A stretch of 64,000 bases of DNA, taken from assembly GCA_963971285.1 (NCBI GenBank), contig OZ020251.1, positions 9,362,001 through 9,426,000 on the forward strand, given 5' to 3'. The stretch is from Astropecten irregularis (taxonomy: Eukaryota > Echinodermata > Asteroidea > Paxillosida > Astropectinidae). Positions 11,081 to 23,309 of this stretch are shown piece after piece. Within the stretch, counting starts at the first letter, position 1, and every line of letters starts with the position of its first letter. Under the pieces are notes generated by a model that was given only the letters and a program-made list of their open reading frames with translations, made no database searches and was not told where the DNA came from. The translations under genes and the position numbers were made by a program.

Positions 11081-14000
11081 AAACTGTCTTTGAAATCTGG
11101 CTGCTCATTTCTGGGGCAGACTGAGGAAAAACAAAATTACACGTGTCTTTTTATTTTCAGTCTAGATCATAGATCTGAATTTTTGAACCTGAAGTCGCCC
11201 TGCATAGCGAAATCTGTAATGATATATGAATCATGTTATGACGTTCTACACTGTATGTGTATTATTATATGGCAGCGCGCTGTCAAATCCAATATTTGAA
11301 AACGATCTTTGAAATCTGGCTGCTCATTTCTGGGGCAGACTAAGGAAAAACAAAATTACACGTGTCTTTTTATTTTCAGTCTAGATCATAGATCTGAATT
11401 TTTGAACCTGAAGTCGGCCTGCATAGCGAAAACTGTAATGATTTATAAATCATGTTTTGACGTTCTACACTGTATGTGTATTATTATATGGCAGCGCGCT
11501 GTCAACTCCAATATTTGAAACTATCTTTGAAATCTGGCTGCTCATTTCTGGGGCAGACTGAGGAAAAACAAAATTACACGTGTCTTTTTATTTTCAGTGT
11601 AGATCATAGATCTGAATTTTTGAACCTGAAGTCGCCCTGTATAGCGAAAACTGTAATGATTTATAAATCATGTTATGACGTTCTACACTGTATGTGTATT
11701 ATTATATGGCAGCGCGCTGTCAAATCCAATATTTGAAAACGATCTTTGAAATCTGGCTGCTCATTTCTGGGGGAGACTAAGGAAAAACAAAATTACACGT
11801 GTCTTTTTATTTTCAGTGTAGATCATAGATCTGAATTTTTGAACCTGAAGTCGCCCTGTATAGCGAAAACTGTAATGATTTATAAATCATGTTATGACGT
11901 TCTACACTGTATGTGTATTATTATATGGCAGCGCGCTGTCAACTCCAATATTTGAAACTGTCTTTGAAATCTGGCTGCTCATTTCTGGGGCAGACTGAGG
12001 AAAAACAAAATTACACGTGTCTTTTTATTTTCAGTCTAGATCATAGATCTGAATTTTTGAACCTGAAGTCGCCCTGCATAGCGAAATCTGTAATGATATA
12101 TGAATCATGTTATGACGTTCTACACTGTATGTGTATTATTATATGGCAGCGCGCTGTCAAATCCAATATTTGAAAACGATCTTTGAAATCTGGCTGCTCA
12201 TTTCTGGGGCAGACTAAGGAAAAACAAAATTACACGTGTCTTTTTATTTTCAGTCTAGATCATAGATCTGAATTTTTGAACCTGAAGTCGGCCTGCATAG
12301 CGAAAACTGTAATGATTTATAAATCATGTTATGACGTTCTACACTGTATGTGTATTATTATATGGCAGCGCGCTGTCAACTCCAATATTTGAAACTATCT
12401 TTGAAATCTGGCTGCTCATTTCTGGGGCAGACTGATGAAAAACAAAATTACACGTGTCTTTTTATTTTCAGTCTAGATCATAGATCTGAATTTTTGAACC
12501 TGAAGTCGCCCTGCATAGCGAAATCTGTAATGATTTATAAATCATGTTATGACGTTCTACACTGTATGTGTATTATTATATGTTAGCGCGCTGTCAACTC
12601 CAATATTTGAAACTGTCTTTGAAATCTGGCTGCTCATTTCTGGGGCAGACTGAGGAAAAACAAAATTACACGTGTCTTTTTATTTTCAGTGTAGATCATA
12701 GATCTGAATTTTTGAACCTGAAGTCGCCCTGTATAGCGAAAACTGTAATGATTTATAAATCATGTTATGACGTTCTACACTGTATGTGTATTATTATATG
12801 GCAGCGCGCTGTCAACTCCAATATTTGAAACTGTCTTTGAAATCTGGCTGCTCATTTCTGGGGCAGACTGAGGAAAAACAAAATTACACGTGTCTTTTTA
12901 TTTTCAGTGTAGATCATAGATCTGAATTTTTGAACCTGAAGTCGCCCTGCATAGCGAAATCTGTAATGATATATAAATCATGTTATGACGTTCTACACTG
13001 TATGTGTATTATTATATGGCGGCGCACTGTCAAATCCAATACTTGAAAACGATCTTTGAAATCTGGCTGCTCATTTCTGGGGCAGACTAAGAAAAAACAA
13101 AATTACACGTGTCTTTTTATTTTCAGTCTAGATCATAGATCTGAATTTTTGAACCTGAAGTCGCCCTGCATAGCGAAAACTGTAATGATTTATAAATCAT
13201 GTTATGACGTTCTACACTGTATGTGTATTATTATATGGCAGCGCGCTGTCAACTCCAATATTTGAAACTATCTTTGAAATCTGGCTGCTCATTTCTGGGG
13301 CAGACTGAGGAAAAACAAAATTACACGTGTCTTTTTATTTTCAGTGTAGATCATAGATCTGAATTTTTGAACCTGAAGTCGCCCTGTATAGCGAAAACTG
13401 TAATGATTTATAAATCATGTTATGACGTTCTACACTGTATGTGTATTATTATATGGCAGCGCGCTGTCAACTCCAATATTTGAAACTGTCTTTGAAATCT
13501 GGCTGCTCATTTCTGGGGCAGACTGAGGAAAAACAAAATTACACGTGTCTTTTTATTTTCAGTCTAGATCATAGATCTCAATTTTTGAACCTGAAGTCGC
13601 CCTGCATAGCGAAATCTGTAATGATATATGAATCATGTTATGACGTTCTACACTGTATGTGTATTATTATATGGCAGCGCGCTGTCAAATCCAATATTTG
13701 AAAACGATCTTTGAAATCTGGCTGCTCATTTCTGGGGCAGACTAAGGAAAAACAAAATTACACGTGTCTTTTTATTTTCAGTCTAGATCATAGATCTGAA
13801 TTTTTGAACCTGAAGTCGGCCTGCATAGCGAAAACTGTAATGATTTATAAATCATGTTTTGACGTTCTACACTGTATGTGTATTATTATATGGCAGCGCG
13901 CTGTCAACTCCAATATTTGAAACTATCTTTGAAATCTGGCTGCTCATTTCTGGGGCAGACTGAGGAAAAACAAAATTACACGTGTCTTTTTATTTTCAGT

Positions 14001-14304
14001 CTAGATCATAGATCTGAATTTTTGAACCTGAAGTCGCCCTGCATAGCGAAATCTGTAATGATTTATAAATCATGTTATGACGTTCTACACTGTATGTGTA
14101 TTATTATATGTTAGCGCGCTGTCAACTCCAATATTTGAAACTGTCTTTGAAATCTGGCTGCTCATTTCTGGGGCAGACTGAGGAAAAACAAAATTACACG
14201 TGTCTTTTTATTTTCAGTCTAGATCATAGATCTGAATTTTTGAACCTGAAGTCGCCCTGCATAGCGAAAACTGTAATGATTTATAAATCATGTTATGACG
14301 TTCT

Positions 14305-14314
14305 ACACTATGTG
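14305..14314 (+). other. 2 bp deletion in a monomer that fuses adjacent reading frames
   Basis: The usual TACACTGTATGTG is TACACTATGTG here. The monomer becomes 216 bp, a multiple of three, so one plus-strand frame runs on through the next monomer and stays open for 158 codons from a GTG near 14,096. A chance consequence of indel length, not evidence of a gene. Confidence 0.75.
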
Positions 14315-14744
14315 TATTATTATATGGCAGCGCGCTGTCAACTCCAATATTTGAAACTGTCTTTGAAATCTGGCTGCTCATTTCTGGGGCAGACTGAGGA
14401 CAAACAAAATTACACGTGTCTTTTTATTTTCAGTCTAGAACATAGATCTGAATTTTTGAACCTGAAGTCGCCCTGCATAGCGAAATCTGTAATGATATAT
14501 GAATCATATTATGACGCTCTACACTGTATGTGTATTATTATATGGCAGCGCGCTGTCAAATCCAATATTTGAAAACGATCTTTGAAATCTGGCTGCTCAT
14601 TTCTGGGGGAGACTAAGGAAAAACAAAATTACACGTGTCTTTTTATTTTCAGTGTAGATCATAGATCTGAATTTTTGAACCTGAAGTCGCCCTGCATAGA
14701 GAAAACTGTAATGATTTATAAATCATTTTATGACGTTCTACACT

Positions 14745-16274
14745 GTATGTGTATTATTATATGGCAGCGCGCTGTCAACTCCAATATTTGAAACTATCTT
14801 TGAAATCTGGCTGCTCATTTCTGGGGCAGACTGAGGAAAAACAAAATTACACGTTTCTTTTTATTTTCAGTGTAGATCATAGATCTGAATTTTTGAACCT
14901 GAAGTCGCCCTGTATAGCGAAAACTGTAATGATTTATAAATCATGTTATGACGTTCTACACTGTATGTGTATTATTATATGGCAGCGCGCTGTCAACTCC
15001 AATATTTTAAACTGTCTTTGAAATCTGGCTGCTCATTTCTGGGGCAGACTGGTGAAAAACAAAATTACACGTGTCTTTTTATTTTCAGTGTAGATCATAG
15101 ATCTGAATTTTTGAACCTGAAGTCGCCCTGTATAGCGAAAACTGTAATGATTTATAAATCATGTTATGACGTTCTACACTGTATGTGTATTATTATATGT
15201 TAGCGCGCTGTCAACTCCAATATTTGAAACTGTCTTTGAAATCTGGCTGCTCATTTCTGGGGCAGACTGAGGACAAACAAAATTACACGTGTCTTTTTAT
15301 TTTCAGTCTAGATCATAGATCTGAATTTTTGAACCTGAAGTCGCCCTGCATAGCGAAAACTGTAATGATATATGAATCATATTATGACGTTCTACACTGT
15401 ATGTGTATTATTATATGGCAGCGCGCTGTCAAATCCAATATTTGAAACTGTCTTTGAAATCTGGCTGCTCATTTCTGGGGCAGACTGAGGACAAACAAAA
15501 TTACACGTGTCTTTTTATTTTCAGTGTAGATCATAGATCTGAATTTTTGAACCTGAAGTCGCCCTGCATAGAGAAAACTGTAATGATTTATAAATCATTT
15601 TATGACGTTCTACACTGTATGTGTATTATTATATGGCAGCGCGCTGTCAACTCCAATATTTGAAACTATCTTTGAAATCTGGCTGCTCATTTCTGGGGCA
15701 GACTGAGGAAAAACAAAATTACACGTTTCTTTTTATTTTCAGTGTAGATCATAGATCTGAATTTTTGAACCTGAAGTCGCCCTGTATAGCGAAAACTGTA
15801 ATGATTTATAAATCATGTTATGACGTTCTACACTGTATGTGTATTATTATATGGCAGCGCGCTGTCAACTCCAATATTTTAAACTGTCTTTGAAATCTGG
15901 CTGCTCATTTCTGGGGCAGACTGAGGAAAAACAAAATTACACGTGTCTTTTTATTTTCAGTGTAGATCATAGATCTGAATTTTTGAACCTGAAGTCGCCC
16001 TGTATAGCGAAAACTGTAATGATTTATAAATCATGTTATGACGTTCTACACTGTATGTGTATTATTATATGTTAGCGCGCTGTCAACTCCAATATTTGAA
16101 ACTGTCTTTGAAATCTGGCTGCTCATTTCTGGGGCAGACTGAGGAAAAACAAAATTACACGTGTCTTTTTATTTTCAGTCTAGATCATAGATCTGAATTT
16201 TTGAACCTGAAGTCGCCCTGCATAGCGAAAACTGTAATGATTTATAAATCATGTTATGACGTTCTACACTGTAT
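14745..16274 (+). repeat. Four-monomer HOR, 872 bp, ~1.75 copies
   Basis: Offset 872 links 14,749 to 15,621, 14,967 to 15,839 and 15,185 to 16,057. Diagnostic shared variants are ACACGTTTC in the E-box segment (14,852 and 15,724 areas) and AATATTTTAAACTG (15,001 and 15,873 areas), which removes the usual TGA. A further ACACGTTTC monomer lies near 16,813. Confidence 0.82.
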
Positions 16275-18454
16275 GTGTATTATTATATGGCAGCGCGCTG
16301 TCAACTCCAATATTTGAAACTGTCTTTGAAATCTGGCTGCTCATTTCTGGGGCAGACTGAGGACAAACAAAATTACACGTGTCTTTTTATTTTCAGTCTA
16401 GAACATAGATCTGAATTTTTGAACCTGAAGTCGCCCTGCATAGCGAAATCTGTAATGATATATGAATCATATTATGACGTTCTACACTGTATGTGTATTA
16501 TTATATGGCAGCGCGCTGTCAAATCCAATATTTGAAAACGATCTTTGAAATCTGGCTGCTCATTTCTGGGGGAGACTAAGGAAAAACAAAATTACACGTG
16601 TCTTTTTATTTTCAGTGTAGATCATAGATCTGAATTTTTGAACCTGAAGTCGCCCTGCATAGAGAAAACTGTAATGATTTATAAATCATGTTATGACGTT
16701 CTACACTGTATGTGTATTATTATATGGCAGCGCGCTGTCAACTCCAATATTTGAAACTATCTTTGAAATCTGGCTGCTCATTTCTGGGGCAGACTGAGGA
16801 AAAACAAAATTACACGTTTCTTTTTATTTTCAGTGTAGATCATAGATCTGAATTTTTGAACCTGAAGTCGCCCTGTATAGCGAAAACTGTAATGATTTAT
16901 AAATCATGTTATGACGTTCTACACTGTATGTGTATTATTATATGGCAGCGCGCTGTCAACTCCAATATTTGAAACTGTCTTTGAAATCTGGCTGCTCATT
17001 TCTGGGGCAGACTGAGGAAAAACAAAATTACACGTGTCTTTTTATTTTCAGTGTAGATCATAGATCTGAATTTTTGAACCTGAAGTCGCCCTGTATAGCG
17101 AAAACTGTAATGATTTATAAATCATGTTATGACGTTCTACACTGTATGTGTATTATTATATGGCAGCGCGCTGTCAACTCCAATATTTGAAACTGTCTTT
17201 GAAATCTGGCTGCTCATTTCTGGGGCAGACTGAGGAAAAACAAAATTACACGTGTCTTTTTATTTTCAGTCTAGATCATAGATCTGAATTTTTGAACCTG
17301 AAGTCGCCCTGCATAGCGAAATCTGTAATGATATATGAATCATGTTATGACGTTCTACACTGTATGTGTATTATTATATGGCAGCGCGCTGTCAAATCCA
17401 ATATTTGAAAACGATCTTTGAAATCTGGCTGCTCATTTCTGGGGCAGACTAAGGAAAAACAAAATTACACGTGTCTTTTTATTTTCAGTGTAGATCATAG
17501 ATCTGAATTTTTGAACCTGAAGTCGCCCTGCATAGAGAAAACTGTAATGATTTATAAATCATTTTATGACGTTCTACACTGTATGTGTATTATTATATGG
17601 CAGCGCGCTGTCAACTCCAATATTTGAAACTATCTTTGAAATCTGGCTGCTCATTTCTGGGGCAGACTGAGGAAAAACAAAATTACACGTGTCTTTTTAT
17701 TTTCAGTGTAGATCATAGATCTGAATTTTTGAACCTGAAGTCGCCCTGTATAGCGAAAACTGTAATGATTTATAAATCATGTTATGACGTTATACACTGT
17801 ATGTGTATTATTATATGGCAGCGCGCTGTCAACTCCAATATTTGAAACTGTCTTTGAAATCTGGCTGCTCATTTCTGGGGCAGACTGAGGAAAAACAAAA
17901 TTACACGTGTCTTTTTATTTTCAGTGTAGATCATAGATCTGAATTTTTGAACCTGAAGTCGCCCTGTATAGCGAAAACTGTAATGATTTATAAATCATGT
18001 TATGACGTTCTACACTGTATGTGTATTATTATATGGCAGCGCGCTGTCAACTCCAATATTTGAAACTGTCTTTGAAATCTGGCTGCTCATTTCTGGGGCA
18101 GACTTAGGAAAAACAAAATTACACGTGTCTTTTTATTTTCAGTCTAGATCATAGATCTGAATTTTTGAACCTGAAGTCGCCCTGCATAGCGAAATCTGTA
18201 ATGATATATAAATCATGTTATGACGTTCTACACTGTACGTGTATTATTATATGGCAGCGCGCTGTCAACTCCAATATTTGAAACTGTCTTTGAAATCTGG
18301 CTGCTCATTTCTGGGGCAGACTAAGGAAAAACAAAATTACACGTGTCTTTTTATTTTCAGTCTAGATCATAGATCTGAATTTTTGAACCTGAAGTCGGCC
18401 TGCATAGCGAAAACTGTAATGATTTATAAATCATGTTATGACGTTCTACACTGT

Positions 18455-20026
18455 ATGTGTATTATTATATGGCAGCGCGCTGTCAACTCCAATATTTGAA
18501 ACTGTCTTTGAAATCTGGCTGCTCATTTCTGGGGCAGACTGAGGAAAAACAAAATTACACGTGTCTTTTTATTTTCAGTCTAGATCATAGATCTGAATTT
18601 TTGAACCTGAAGTCGCCCTGCATAGCGAAATCTGTAATGATTTATAAATCATGTTATGACGTTCTACACTGTATGTGTATTATTATATGTTAGCGCGCTG
18701 TCAACTCCAATATTTGAAACTGTCTTTGAAATCTGGCTGCTCATTTCTGGGGCAGACTGAGGAAAAACAAAATTACACGTGTCTTTTTATTTTCAGTCTA
18801 GATCATAGATCTGAATTTTTGAACCTGAAGTCGCCCTGCATAGCGAAAACTGTAATGATTTATAAATCATGTTATGACGTTCTACACTGTATGTGTATTA
18901 TTATATGGCAGCGCGCTGTCAACTCCAATATTTGAAACTGTCTTTGAAATCTGGCTGCTCATTTCTGGGGCATACTGAGGACAAACAAAATTACACGTGT
19001 CTTTTTATTTTCAGTCTAGAACATAGATCTGAATTTTTGAACCTGAAGTCGCCCTGCATAGCGAAATCTGTAATGATATATAAATCATGTTATGACGTTC
19101 TACACTGTATGTGTATTATTATATGGTAGCGCGCTGTCAAATCCAATATTTGAAAACGATCTTTGAAATCTTGCTGCTCATTTCTGGGGCAGACTAAGGA
19201 AAAACAAAATTACACGTGTCTTTTTATTTTCAGTGTAGATCATAGATCTGAATTTTTGAACCTGAAGTCGCCCTGCATAGCGAAAACTGTAATGATTTAT
19301 AAATCATGTTATGACGTTCTACACTGTATGTGTATTATTATATGGCTGCGCGCTGTCAACTCCAATATTTGAAACTGTCTTTGAAATCTGGCTGCTCATT
19401 TCTGGGGCAGACTGAGGAAAAACAAAATTACACGTGTCTTTTTATTTTCAGTCTAGATCATAGATCTGAATTTTTGAACCTGAAGTCGCCCTGCATAGCG
19501 AAATCTGTAATGATTTATAAATCATGTTATGACGTTCTACACTGTATGTGTATTATTATATGTTAGCGCGCTGTCAACTCCAATATTTGAAACTGTCTTT
19601 GAAATCTGGCTGCTCATTTCTGGGGCAGACTGAGGAAAAACAAAATTACACGTGTCTTTTTATTTTCAGTCTAGATCATAGATCTGAATTTTTGAACCTG
19701 AAGTCGCCCTGCATAGCGAAAACTGTAATGATTTATAAATCATGTTATGACGTTCTACACTGTATGTGTATTATTATATGGCAGCGCGCTGTCAACTCCA
19801 ATATTTGAAACTGTCTTTGAAATCTGGCTGCTCATTTCTGGGGCATACTGAGGACAAACAAAATTACACGTGTCTTTTTATTTTCAGTCTAGAACATAGA
19901 TCTGAATTTTTGAACCTGAAGTCGCCCTGCATAGCGAAATCTGTAATGATATATGAATCATATTATGACGTTCTACACTGTATGTGTATTATTATATGGC
20001 AGCGCGCTGTCAAATCCAATATCTGA
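18455..20026 (+). repeat. Four-monomer HOR, 873 bp, two copies
   Basis: 18,457, 18,675 and 18,893 recur at 19,330, 19,548 and 19,766. Shared markers are ATATGTTAGCGCGC and the rare GGGGCATACTGAGGAC (near 18,967 and 19,840). The second copy runs into the truncated insert at 20,177. Confidence 0.82.
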
Positions 20027-20176
20027 AAACGATCTTTGAAATCTGGCTGCTCATTTCTGGGGGAGACTAAGGAAAAACAAAATTACACGTGTCTTTTTAT
20101 TTTCAGTGTAGATCATAGATCTGAATTTTTGAACCTGAAGTCGCCCTGCATAGAGAAAACTGTAATGATTTATAAA

Positions 20177-20473
20177 ACATAAAATCATAAACCGATCACC
20201 TAAAAAATGTCTGAAATCAAGTGAAAACATTCCACCTCCCCCTAAAAAAATCCTAACGCGCTTTAGCAATGAGCCCGTGTACAAACCATATTACGAAGGC
20301 TGGGATCTTGACCATAATTCACTGACTATGCCAGACGACTGGCTCATGCCATGCTTAAAGGCAAGCCCATAGAGCCTGCGTGGAAAAAAATGAGTTGTGA
20401 CATGAAATGGTCCTGGATTATGTTTGTCATAGTCAGTTAGATGCGGTCTAGTTTCCACCTTCGTGCATAAGTT
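20177..20473 (+). repeat. Truncated insert (3' 297 bp), copy 5
   Basis: The first 236 bp of the insert and most of its left arm are missing. A monomer is joined directly to the insert interior through the shared tetranucleotide TAAA (20,173-20,176). On the monomer side the break falls inside the 16 bp palindrome. The right arm, 20,474-20,524, is present but carries CAGCCCGGGG. Confidence 0.9.
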
Positions 20474-20524
20474 TGTGTATCATTATATATGACAGCCCGG
20501 GGTCAAATCCTATATTTTGAACAC

Positions 20525-22493
20525 GATCTTTGAAATCTGGCTCCTCATTTCTGGGGCAGACTTAGGAAAAACAAAATTACACGTGTCTTTTTATTTTCAG
20601 TCCAGAACATAGATCTGAATTTTTGAACCTGAAGTCGCCCTGCATAGCGAAATCTGTAATGATATATGAATCATATTATGACGTTCTACACTGTATGTGT
20701 ATTATTATATGGCAGCGCGCTGTCAAATCCAATATTTGAAAACGATCTTTGAAATCTGGCTGCTCATTTCTGGGGGAGACTAAGGAAAAACAAAATTACA
20801 CGTGTCTTTTTATTTTCAGTGTAGATCATAGATCTGAATTTTTGAACCTGAAGTCGCCCTGCATAGAGAAAACTGTAATGATTTATAAATCATTTTATGA
20901 CGTTCTACACTGTATGTGTATTATTATATGGCAGCGCGCTGTCAACTCCAATATTTGAAACTATCTTTGAAATCTGGCTGCTCATTTCTGGGGCAGACTG
21001 AGGAAAAACAAAATTACACGTGTCTTTTTATTTTCAGTGTAGATCATAGATCTGAATTTTTGAACCTGAAGTCGCCCTGTATAGCGAAAACTGTAATGAT
21101 TTATAAATCATGTTATGACGTTCTACACTGTATGTGTATTATTATATGGCAGCGCGCTGTCAAATCCAATATTTGAAAACGATCTTTGAAATCTGGCTGC
21201 TCATTTCTGGGGGAGACTAAGGAAAAACAAAATTACACGTGTCTTTTTATTTTCAGTGTAGATCATAGATCTGAATTTTTGAACCTGAAGTCGCCCTGTA
21301 TAGCGAAAACTGTAATGATTTATAAATCATGTTATGACGTTCTACACTGTATGTGTATTATTATATGGCAGCGCGCTGTCAACTCCAATATTTGAAACTG
21401 TCTTTGAAATCTGGCTGCTCATTTCTGGGGCAGACTGAGGAAAAACAAAATTACACGTGTCTTTTTATTTTCAGTCTAGATCATAGATCTGAATTTTTGA
21501 ACCTGAAGTCGCCCTGCATAGCGAAAACTGTAATGATTTATAAATCATGTTATGACGTTCTACACTGTATGTGTATTATTATATGGCAGCGCGCTGTCAA
21601 CTGCAATATTTGAAACTGTCTTTGAAATCAGGCTGCTCATTTCTGGGGCAGACTGAGGAAAAACAAAATTACACGTGTCTTTTTATTTTCAGTCTAGATC
21701 ATAGATCTGAATTTTTGAACCTGAAGTCGCCCTGCATAGCGAAATCTGTAAGGATATATAAATCATGTTATGACGTTCTACACTGTATGTGTATTATTAT
21801 ATGGCAGCGCGCTGTCAAATCCAATATTTGAAAACGATCTTTGAAATCTGGCTGGTCATTTCTGGGGCAGACTGAGGAAAAACAAAATTACACGTGTCTT
21901 TTTATTTTCAGTCTAGGTCATAGATCTAAAATTTTTGAACCTGAAGTCGCCCTGCATAGCGAAAACTGTAATGATTTATAAATCATGTTATGACGTTCTA
22001 CACTGTATGTGTATTATTATATGGCAGCGCGCTGTCAACTCCAATATTTGAAAACGATCTTTGAAATCTGGCTGCTCATTTCTGGGGCAGACTGAGGAAA
22101 AACAAAATTACACGTGTCTTTTTATTTTCAGTCTAGATCATAGATCTGAATTTTTGAACCTGAAGTCGCCTTGCATAGCGAAATCTGTAATGATATATAA
22201 ATCATGTTATGACGTTCTACACTGTATGTGTTTTATTATATTGCAGCGCGCTGTCAAATCCAATATTTGAAAACGATCTTTGAAATCTGGCTGCTCATTT
22301 CTGGGGCAGACTGAGGAAAAACAAAATTACACGTGTCTTTTTATTTTCAGTCTAGATCATAGATCTGAATTTTTGAACCTGAAGTCGCTCTGCATAGCGA
22401 AAACTGTAATGATTTATCAATCATGTTATGACGTTCTACACTGTATGTGTATTATTATATGGCAGCGCGCTGTCAAATCCAATATTTGAAAAC
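20525..22493 (+). repeat. Nine-monomer stretch between truncated insert and 92 bp monomer
   Basis: Ordinary 218/219 bp monomers. The first has CTCCTCATTTCTGG and GCAGACTTAGG. Near 20,770 and 21,210 the GGGGGAGACTAAGG variant typical of the 9-17 kb block returns. The 21.8 kb monomer has TCTAGGTCATAGATCTAAAATTTTTG, an extra A in that segment. Confidence 0.75.
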
Positions 22494-22585
22494 GATCTTT
22501 GAAATCTGGCTGCTCATTTCTGGGGCAGACTGAGGAAAAACAAAATTACACGTGTCTTTTTATTTTCAATCCAATATTTGAAAAC
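22494..22585 (+). repeat. 92 bp internally deleted monomer, copy 1
   Basis: Consensus bases 1-75 joined to the last 17 bp; about 127 bp between TTTTCA and ATCCAATATTTG is lost. It is followed by the left arm of insert copy 6. The same deletion recurs at 26,185 and 27,490. Confidence 0.88.
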
Positions 22586-22776
22586 GATCTTTGAAATCTG
22601 GCTGCTCAATTATGGGGCAAACTGAAGAAAATTCCAATTGTACTTGTCTTTTTATTTTCAGTCTAGATCAGCGATCTTAATTTCTAATCCTGAAGTCCCC
22701 CTGCGAAGCAAAATCTGTAATGATTTATATATCACGTTATTACGCTCAACACTTTATGCGTGTTATATTTAGAATA

Positions 22777-23309
22777 CTAAACTCAATGAAATATTATAAG
22801 TGATTCACACTAAAGTGTCGATTTTACGAAGCCCGAGGATCGATCGTACCCCCATCGTATCCTACGTAGGGCTGCAAGGCACAATTCATAGGTCATACTA
22901 CTAATAGTTTGAGGTTACTGCAGTCCCACTTATTGGGCCGTTAGAATTATTTGTTTCACGATTTTTTATTTCGTCCTTCGCACTAACGTCCCACGCTAAG
23001 CAATGCAGTAAAACATAAAATCATAAACCGATCACCTAAAAAATGTCTGAAATCAAGCGAAAACATTGCACCTCCTCCTAAAAAAATCCTAACGCGCTTT
23101 AGCAATGAGCCCGTGTACAAACCATATTACGAAGGCTGGGATCTTGACCATAATTCACTGACTATGCCAGACGACTGGCTCATGCCATGCTTAAAGGCAA
23201 GCCCATAGAGCCTGCGTGGAAAAAAATGAGTTGTGACATGAAATGGTCCTGGATTATGTTTGTCATAGTCAGTTAGATGCGGTCTAGTTTCCACCTTCGT
23301 GCATAAGTT
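22777..23309 (+). repeat. 533 bp insert, copy 6
   Basis: Left arm 22,586-22,776; right arm 23,310-23,360. First copy with the GGCACAATTC, ATTTGTTTCACG and ATTGCACCTCCTCC variants; the first two persist in most copies to the window end. Confidence 0.93.

Larger units (their letters stand above)
10867..11084 (+). repeat. Reference 218 bp satellite monomer
   Basis: Chosen as a clean example because it carries every conserved motif intact. Order from the start: GATCTTTGAAATCTGG; an A-rich stretch; ACACGTGT; a pyrimidine tract ending in CAG; overlapping XbaI (TCTAGA) and BglII (AGATCT) sites; AACCTGAAGTCGCCCTG; a 16 bp palindrome; GTTATGACGTTCTACACTG; CAGCGCGCTG; CAAATCCAATATTTG. Because AGATCT is present in most A-type copies, BglII should cut most of the array to a ladder of about 218 bp. 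Subfamilies are marked by CTAG versus GTAG after the CAG, by GCATAGCGAAATCTG versus GTATAGCGAAAACTG, and by the state of the palindrome. Confidence 0.95.
9073..13878 (+). repeat. 11-monomer higher-order repeat, 2,403 bp x 2
   Basis: 9,073-11,475 and 11,476-13,878 match monomer by monomer at offset 2,403 (2,402 late in the unit). Markers that return in order are TGGGGGAGACTAAGG (near 9,365 and 11,768), GAAGTCGGCCTGC (near 9,882 and 12,285), ATATGTTAGCGCGC (near 10,175 and 12,578) and CCAATACTTGAAAAC (near 10,632 and 13,035). A few monomers differ (for example near 10,780 versus 13,180), so exchange continued after duplication. Confidence 0.88.
7977..20172 (+). repeat. Insert-free monomer run (~56 monomers)
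   Basis: The longest stretch with no 533 bp insert. Two main linked subtypes mix: GTAG with GTATAGCGAAAACTG and an intact 16 bp palindrome, and CTAG with GCATAGCGAAATCTG and ATGATATATGAATCAT. The second type often recurs at 873-874 bp spacing (for example 8,636/9,510, 11,039/11,913 and 16,275/17,148, taken at equivalent points), suggesting an underlying four-monomer period. Confidence 0.85.
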
